Shown in pieces: positions 5,942 to 9,470 of a stretch of 9,470 nt of DNA. Position 1 is the first letter of the stretch; the number at the start of each line of letters is the position of its first letter. The notes below the pieces were generated by a model. The model worked only from the letters and a program-made list of their open reading frames with translations. It was not told where the DNA came from and made no database searches. The stretch comes from Gammaproteobacteria bacterium (GTDB lineage Bacteria > Pseudomonadota > Gammaproteobacteria > Steroidobacterales > Woeseiaceae). The position numbers and the translations under genes were made by a program. The stretch spans positions 1-9,470 of the forward strand of contig DAOWGY010000223.1 of assembly GCA_030641695.1 (NCBI GenBank), given 5' to 3'.

Positions 5942-7171
5942 GTGAACCTCGTCCTGCGCCTCGCGTGGCGAAACCTGTGGCGTCAGCCACGGCGCACGTG
6001 GTTGACCACGGGCGCGATGGTGTTTTCGAACGTACTGCTGATCTTCATGATCTCGCTGCAGTTCGGCATGTACCGGCTCATGATCGACAATTCGCTGCAG
6101 GCGTTCACGGGCCACATGCAGGTTCAGGCGCCCGGTTACATAGACGATCAGAAAATCAGGCAGACCGTGCCGAATGTACGGCAACTCGCCGCTGCGCTCA
6201 GGCAGGAGCTTGGCAGCGAGACGATTGCGGCACGAGCATCGACATTCGTGCTGGCGTCGAGCGAGGAACGCACCTACGGTATCGCGGTTTATGGCATTGA
6301 ACCGCAATTCGAGCCTCAGGTCTCGAGCATCCCCGGGCTGATTACGGCGGGGCGGTTTCTCGACGCAGACGATGCGGCAGAGATCGTCATCGGCTCGGTG
6401 CTGGCGCGCAATCTGCGTGTCTCGGTGGGTGACGAACTAACGCTGCTTGGCAGCGGCAAGGACGGTTCGTTTGCTGCCGCGGTGGTGACGGTCGCCGGAA
6501 TCTTCGAAAGCGGCGTACCCGACATCGATCGCTCGGTTGCCGAATTGCCGCTCGGCCTGTTCCAGGACGTTTTCTACATGGAAGGCTCGGGCCACCAGGT
6601 TGTCGTCAACGCACCACGCCTGAGTGAAGCCGACACATTGCAGAGCGAAGTCGAGGCCCTGCTGCCCCCCGGTCAGGATCTCGTCGTACAGGACTGGGAT
6701 GCACTTCAGCCCGGCTTGAAACAAGCCATCCAGGCCGACATGAGCAGCGCTTTTTTCATGTACGGCATACTCGTCATCCTCGTCGCATTCAGCGTGCTCA
6801 ATACACAACTCATGTCCGTGCTCGAGCGTACGCGCGAGTTCGGTATCGTCATGGCCCTGGGGCTGACGCCAGGCCGGCTCGGCAGGCTGGTACTGCTCGA
6901 GACGGCGATGATGGGCCTCATGGGCGTCGCACTCGGCGCATTGCTGGGTGGTGCGCTCACCTGGTGGCTGGGTGTCCATGGCTTTTCCTACCCGGGGATG
7001 GAGGAGATGGCGACCAAGTTCAATCTGCCGGCGCGCATGTACCCGCGCGTGACCCTGACGTCGCTGCTGGCCGGTCCGGCGGTCGTGATGCTGTTCTCAC
7101 TGCTGGCAGCCCTGTACCCGGCGCTGCGGCTGCATCGCCTGCATCCCGTTGAAGCGATGAGGGCCGCGTAA
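5942..7171 (+). CDS. ABC transporter permease, FtsX/MacB/LolC-E type (first of two)
   Basis: This 409-residue inner-membrane protein has the type VII ABC layout. A short cytoplasmic N-terminus (LAWRNLWRQPRRT) leads into TM1 (about 21-40). A large periplasmic domain (about 41-268, MacB_PCD-like) follows, then TM2 (270-292), TM3 (316-343) and TM4 (371-394). The segment ERTREFGIVMALGLTPGRL (295-313) is the coupling helix that contacts the ATPase. Such permeases do not move substrate through the membrane. They act by mechanotransmission and, in LolCDE, extract lipoproteins and hand them to LolA. The start is GTG at 5942, five bases after the LolA-like stop, with only a weak ribosome site, so translation may be coupled. 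The stop TAA shares its last base with the ATG of the second permease. It is clearly paralogous to that gene in the N-terminal helix, the early periplasmic domain and the coupling helix. Confidence 0.92.
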   Translation: MNLVLRLAWRNLWRQPRRTWLTTGAMVFSNVLLIFMISLQFGMYRLMIDNSLQAFTGHMQVQAPGYIDDQKIRQTVPNVRQLAAALRQELGSETIAARASTFVLASSEERTYGIAVYGIEPQFEPQVSSIPGLITAGRFLDADDAAEIVIGSVLARNLRVSVGDELTLLGSGKDGSFAAAVVTVAGIFESGVPDIDRSVAELPLGLFQDVFYMEGSGHQVVVNAPRLSEADTLQSEVEALLPPGQDLVVQDWDALQPGLKQAIQADMSSAFFMYGILVILVAFSVLNTQLMSVLERTREFGIVMALGLTPGRLGRLVLLETAMMGLMGVALGALLGGALTWWLGVHGFSYPGMEEMATKFNLPARMYPRVTLTSLLAGPAVVMLFSLLAALYPALRLHRLHPVEAMRAA

Positions 7172-8403
7172 TGCGCCGACTTCGAATCCTGTCCAAGCTT
7201 GCCTGGCGTAACTTGTGGCGCAATCACCGCCGCACGGCGATCATGCTCGGCGCCATCAGCGTCGGTGTCTGGGCGATGATTTTCATGACCGCGCTCACTC
7301 AGGGCATGGTCACAGAGATGATCCGCGACGGCATCAGTGCGTTGCCCGGGCATGTGCAGGTACATCACCCGGACTACCGCGACGACCCGAGCATCACCAA
7401 CCTGATTCCCATGACCGACACCGAGATCGCGGCGACCTTCGGGCCTGCCGGGTTCAGTGCCTGGTCGAGCCGCATCAAGGTTCCTGCTGTCATTACCAGC
7501 GAGCGCGATTCGCGTGGCGTGACGCTGCTCGGCATAGACCCTGTCCGTGAGCGTGACATGATCTTCGTCGACTACGATGAGGTCGAGGGCCGCTTTCTCG
7601 AGTCGGTTGACGACCGCGGCGTCGTCATCGGCCACAAACTGGCCGACACGCTGGATACCGAGGTCGGCAAACGCATTGTCCTGATGAGCCAGGACCCTGA
7701 CAACGACATCGCCGATCGCGGTTTTCGCGTGGTCGGCCTGTTTCATGCAAACGTCGAAGCGTTCGAGGAAACCTACGTTTTCGCCGGCAAGAAAACACTA
7801 CAAAACATGTTGCGCGTCGGGGATCGCGTCACCGAGGTGGTTGTGCTCGGTGAGGACTACCGCAATGTCGAAGACGAATATGCAGCTGTTCTCGCACTCG
7901 TCGACGGAGGCGTGGAGGTACGTCGCTGGACCGAACTCGATACTTACCTCGGCACCATGCTCAAGGTCATGGATGGATTCGTGCTGGTCTGGGTGATTGT
8001 GATTTTTCTTGCGCTGTCATTCGGTCTCGTCAATACGCTGGTCATGGCCGTGTTCGAACGGGTGCGCGAGATCGGACTGATGCTTGCGCTCGGCATGAAG
8101 CCGGGCGATATCCTCGGCCAGATCCTCATCGAGTCGATGCTGCTGCTGGTCATCGGCCTGGGCATCGGCAATCTGCTGGCCTGGCTGACGATCAAGCCGC
8201 TCGAAGGCGGCATCGATTTATCAATCGTTGCTGAAGGTATGGAGATGTTCGGTGCGGCGAGTGTGCTGTATCCACAGTTACGTCTGGAGGACGTCGTGCT
8301 CGCGAACGTCGTCGTTCTTATCCTTGGGTTTCTCGCGAGCCTTTCACCGGCGTGGCGCGCATCGCGCTACGAGCCGATCGAAGCGATAACGAAGGTTGAC
8401 TGA
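7171..8403 (+). CDS. ABC transporter permease, FtsX/MacB/LolC-E type (second of two)
   Basis: This is a 410-residue paralogue of the preceding permease with the same layout. The N-terminal motif LAWRNLWRNHRRT (10-22) precedes TM1 (22-42). A periplasmic domain (about 43-266) contains GHVQVHHPDYRDD (60-72), parallel to GHMQVQAPGYIDD in its partner. TM2 (267-293), TM3 (316-342) and TM4 (372-393) follow, with the coupling helix ERVREIGLMLALGMKPGDI at 296-314. Two different permeases with one ATPase match the LolC/LolE heterodimer arrangement, so a heterodimeric transporter is likely. The ATG overlaps the previous stop by one base, and its own TGA overlaps the ATPase ATG by one base. The order LolA-like, permease, permease, ATPase differs from the classical lolC-lolD-lolE order. 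I do not assign lol symbols because the specificity is not shown by the sequence. Confidence 0.92.
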   Translation: MRRLRILSKLAWRNLWRNHRRTAIMLGAISVGVWAMIFMTALTQGMVTEMIRDGISALPGHVQVHHPDYRDDPSITNLIPMTDTEIAATFGPAGFSAWSSRIKVPAVITSERDSRGVTLLGIDPVRERDMIFVDYDEVEGRFLESVDDRGVVIGHKLADTLDTEVGKRIVLMSQDPDNDIADRGFRVVGLFHANVEAFEETYVFAGKKTLQNMLRVGDRVTEVVVLGEDYRNVEDEYAAVLALVDGGVEVRRWTELDTYLGTMLKVMDGFVLVWVIVIFLALSFGLVNTLVMAVFERVREIGLMLALGMKPGDILGQILIESMLLLVIGLGIGNLLAWLTIKPLEGGIDLSIVAEGMEMFGAASVLYPQLRLEDVVLANVVVLILGFLASLSPAWRASRYEPIEAITKVD

Positions 8404-9095
8404 TGACTGCAGTGCGTTGTGTGGATTTATGTAAGACCTACCGCCAGGGGGACCAGGACATCAAGGCCCTGGATCACCTGAGCCTCGAGATAGGAGAGGG
8501 TGGTTTTGTCTGCCTGTCGTCACCGTCCGGTGGTGGCAAGACGACGCTCCTCAATGCGATCGGCGGGCTCGACAAGCCCGACCAGGGCGAGGTGTATATC
8601 GCCGGGCAACGCATCGACAATCTGAGTAAGGGCGAACTCGCAGAGCTCAGGCTCAGGCGTATCGGCTTCGTGTTCCAGGCTTACAACCTCATCCCTGTAC
8701 TGACGGCGCGCGAAAATGTCGAATTCGTCATGCAGGTACAAGGCGTCCCTGCAGCGGACAGGGGCCGGAAGGCATTGGACATACTTGCCGAGGTCGGTCT
8801 CGAAGGTCTCGAGGATCGCCGGCCCGCCGAGATGTCGGGCGGTCAGCAACAGCGCGTTGCCGTTGCGCGCGCGATCGTGTCGCGTCCGGCGCTGGTGCTC
8901 GCTGACGAACCGACCGCGAATCTCGACTCCAAAACCTCGGACGGGCTCATGGAGTTGTTCACGGAGCTCAACGAGCATCACGGTACGACGTTCGTGATTG
9001 CGTCGCACGACCAGCGAGTCATGGGCTACGCAAAACGCATCGTCCGAATGCTCGACGGGCGTATCGTCGATGACATTCAGCAAGATGCGGCTTAG
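8403..9095 (+). CDS. ABC transporter ATP-binding protein, LolD/MacB-type
   Basis: The 230-residue nucleotide-binding subunit carries all catalytic motifs. They are Walker A SPSGGGKT (40-47), Q-loop glutamine 92 in GFVFQAYN, signature MSGGQQQR (144-151), Walker B ALVLADE (163-169) with catalytic Glu169, D-loop ANLDS (172-176) and switch His202 in ASHD. Its length and MSGGQQQR signature fit the LolD/MacB/FtsE group (COG1136). It hydrolyses ATP on the cytoplasmic face to drive the two adjacent permeases. One oddity is that the first glycine of the P-loop is serine (Ser40), while the essential Gly45-Lys46-Thr47 are kept, so activity is still expected. The ATG overlaps the previous stop by one base. 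Its 3' end overlaps the next gene by 11 bases. Confidence 0.94.
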   Translation: MTAVRCVDLCKTYRQGDQDIKALDHLSLEIGEGGFVCLSSPSGGGKTTLLNAIGGLDKPDQGEVYIAGQRIDNLSKGELAELRLRRIGFVFQAYNLIPVLTARENVEFVMQVQGVPAADRGRKALDILAEVGLEGLEDRRPAEMSGGQQQRVAVARAIVSRPALVLADEPTANLDSKTSDGLMELFTELNEHHGTTFVIASHDQRVMGYAKRIVRMLDGRIVDDIQQDAA

Positions 9096-9470
9096 CGTCG
9101 GAATACTGCTGTTCCTGATTGCCCGTGCCGCGATTGCGGCTGACAGTCCTTTCGAAATCGGCGGTCACACGAAGCTGCGATTCCTGGCGACGACGTTTCC
9201 GTCCGACAGCGTGCTGCACGGTCTTGCCGGATCAAATTCGCTGGATCTCGAAGGCGATCTGCGCCTGAACTTCAAAGCGTCGCAGGGCCGCTGGAGGTTC
9301 GATACGGCATATCAGCTTGTCGGCTTTTATGGCGATCGCGTGGAGTACACGCGCGCGTTGCCGCCCTCGGTCGAGTTCTTTTTTCGCCGCTTTCCAGACG
9401 ATGATCGGCGTCTCATGAACCGCGCCAAGCTGATGCATGACCGAGGCAAGGAAGCCTTGTTGCATCTACT
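9085..9470 (+). CDS. predicted outer-membrane beta-barrel protein, 3' end cut by window edge
   Basis: The frame opens at ATG 9085, inside the end of the ATPase gene, and runs 128 codons to the right edge. It begins with a signal peptide (MRLSVGILLFLIARAAIAA, cleavage near residue 19). The mature part then shows amphipathic, strand-like stretches: FEIGGHTKLRFLATTF (22-37), LDLEGDLRLNFKA (53-65) and WRFDTAYQLVGFYGDRVEY (70-88). The alternating pattern and Gly/aromatic spacing resemble the start of porin-like or DUF1302/alginate-export-like barrels. No family is proven from this fragment. The 11-base overlap with the ATPase gene places it in the same operon, so it may be the outer-membrane receptor or partner of the Lol-like system. 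The ribosome site is weak, consistent with translational coupling. Confidence 0.7.
   Translation, partial: MRLSVGILLFLIARAAIAADSPFEIGGHTKLRFLATTFPSDSVLHGLAGSNSLDLEGDLRLNFKASQGRWRFDTAYQLVGFYGDRVEYTRALPPSVEFFFRRFPDDDRRLMNRAKLMHDRGKEALLHL

Noticed and set aside
6437..6979. Minus-strand 180-codon open frame inside the first permease
   Set aside because: It is a shadow of a strongly recognised gene and is His/Glu-rich without domain features. Similar frames antisense to the second permease and the ATPase were dropped for the same reason.
5181..9095. Naming the genes lolA, lolC, lolE and lolD
   Set aside because: Gene order, LolA-like length and the attached barrel candidate differ from the housekeeping system. 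Sequence alone does not show lipoprotein specificity.
5942..9095. MacAB-type antibiotic or toxin efflux pump
   Set aside because: The ATPase and permease are separate genes, two permeases are present, and there is no MacA-like periplasmic adaptor. A LolA-like protein takes that place.
1..9470. CRISPR array, tRNA, rRNA, integron or prophage
   Set aside because: I found no direct repeats with regular spacers, no tRNA-like cloverleaf or 3' CCA context, and no integrase, transposase or phage structural genes on either strand.

Overview
The window looks like the chromosome of a free-living Gram-negative bacterium, most likely a gammaproteobacterium. It is fairly GC-rich and densely coded. It carries outer-membrane (Omp85-type) and Lol-like envelope genes and several Sec signal peptides. 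No tRNA, rRNA, CRISPR array, transposase or phage gene is visible. The taxonomic placement is inference from gene types only.

Left part (1-2525). A YhhN/TMEM86-type membrane protein is cut by the left edge and lies on the minus strand. It follows a POTRA-less BamA/TamA-like outer-membrane barrel on the same strand. The barrel is divergent from a small secreted protein of unknown function (2142-2525). A compact inverted repeat (2524-2614), built from two copies of an A-run/GGGGTCAGAGCCC/T-run unit, follows that gene directly and even supplies part of its stop codon. It resembles a REP/BIME-like mobile repeat and can also act as a terminator.

Middle part (2656-5180). An AI-2E/PerM-family membrane protein on the plus strand converges on, and overlaps by 20 bases, an uncharacterised secreted acidic protein on the minus strand. 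Upstream of that lies a two-CBS-domain protein, also minus strand. The 310-base gap 4871-5180 is not empty. Its minus strand holds a 54-codon remnant of the C-terminus of a homocysteine S-methyltransferase, including the zinc-ligand GGCCG motif, with no rest of the gene.

Right part (5181-9470). A tightly packed plus-strand operon encodes a periplasmic LolA-like protein, two paralogous FtsX/MacB-type permeases, a LolD/MacB-type ATPase, and the start of a signal-peptide-bearing protein that looks like an outer-membrane barrel and is cut by the right edge. The genes from the first permease onward are joined by 1-, 1- and 11-base overlaps. Together they suggest a dedicated inner-membrane-to-outer-membrane system analogous to LolCDE-LolA, with its own possible outer-membrane component. 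This is the most interesting system in the window. Its cargo cannot be read from the sequence.
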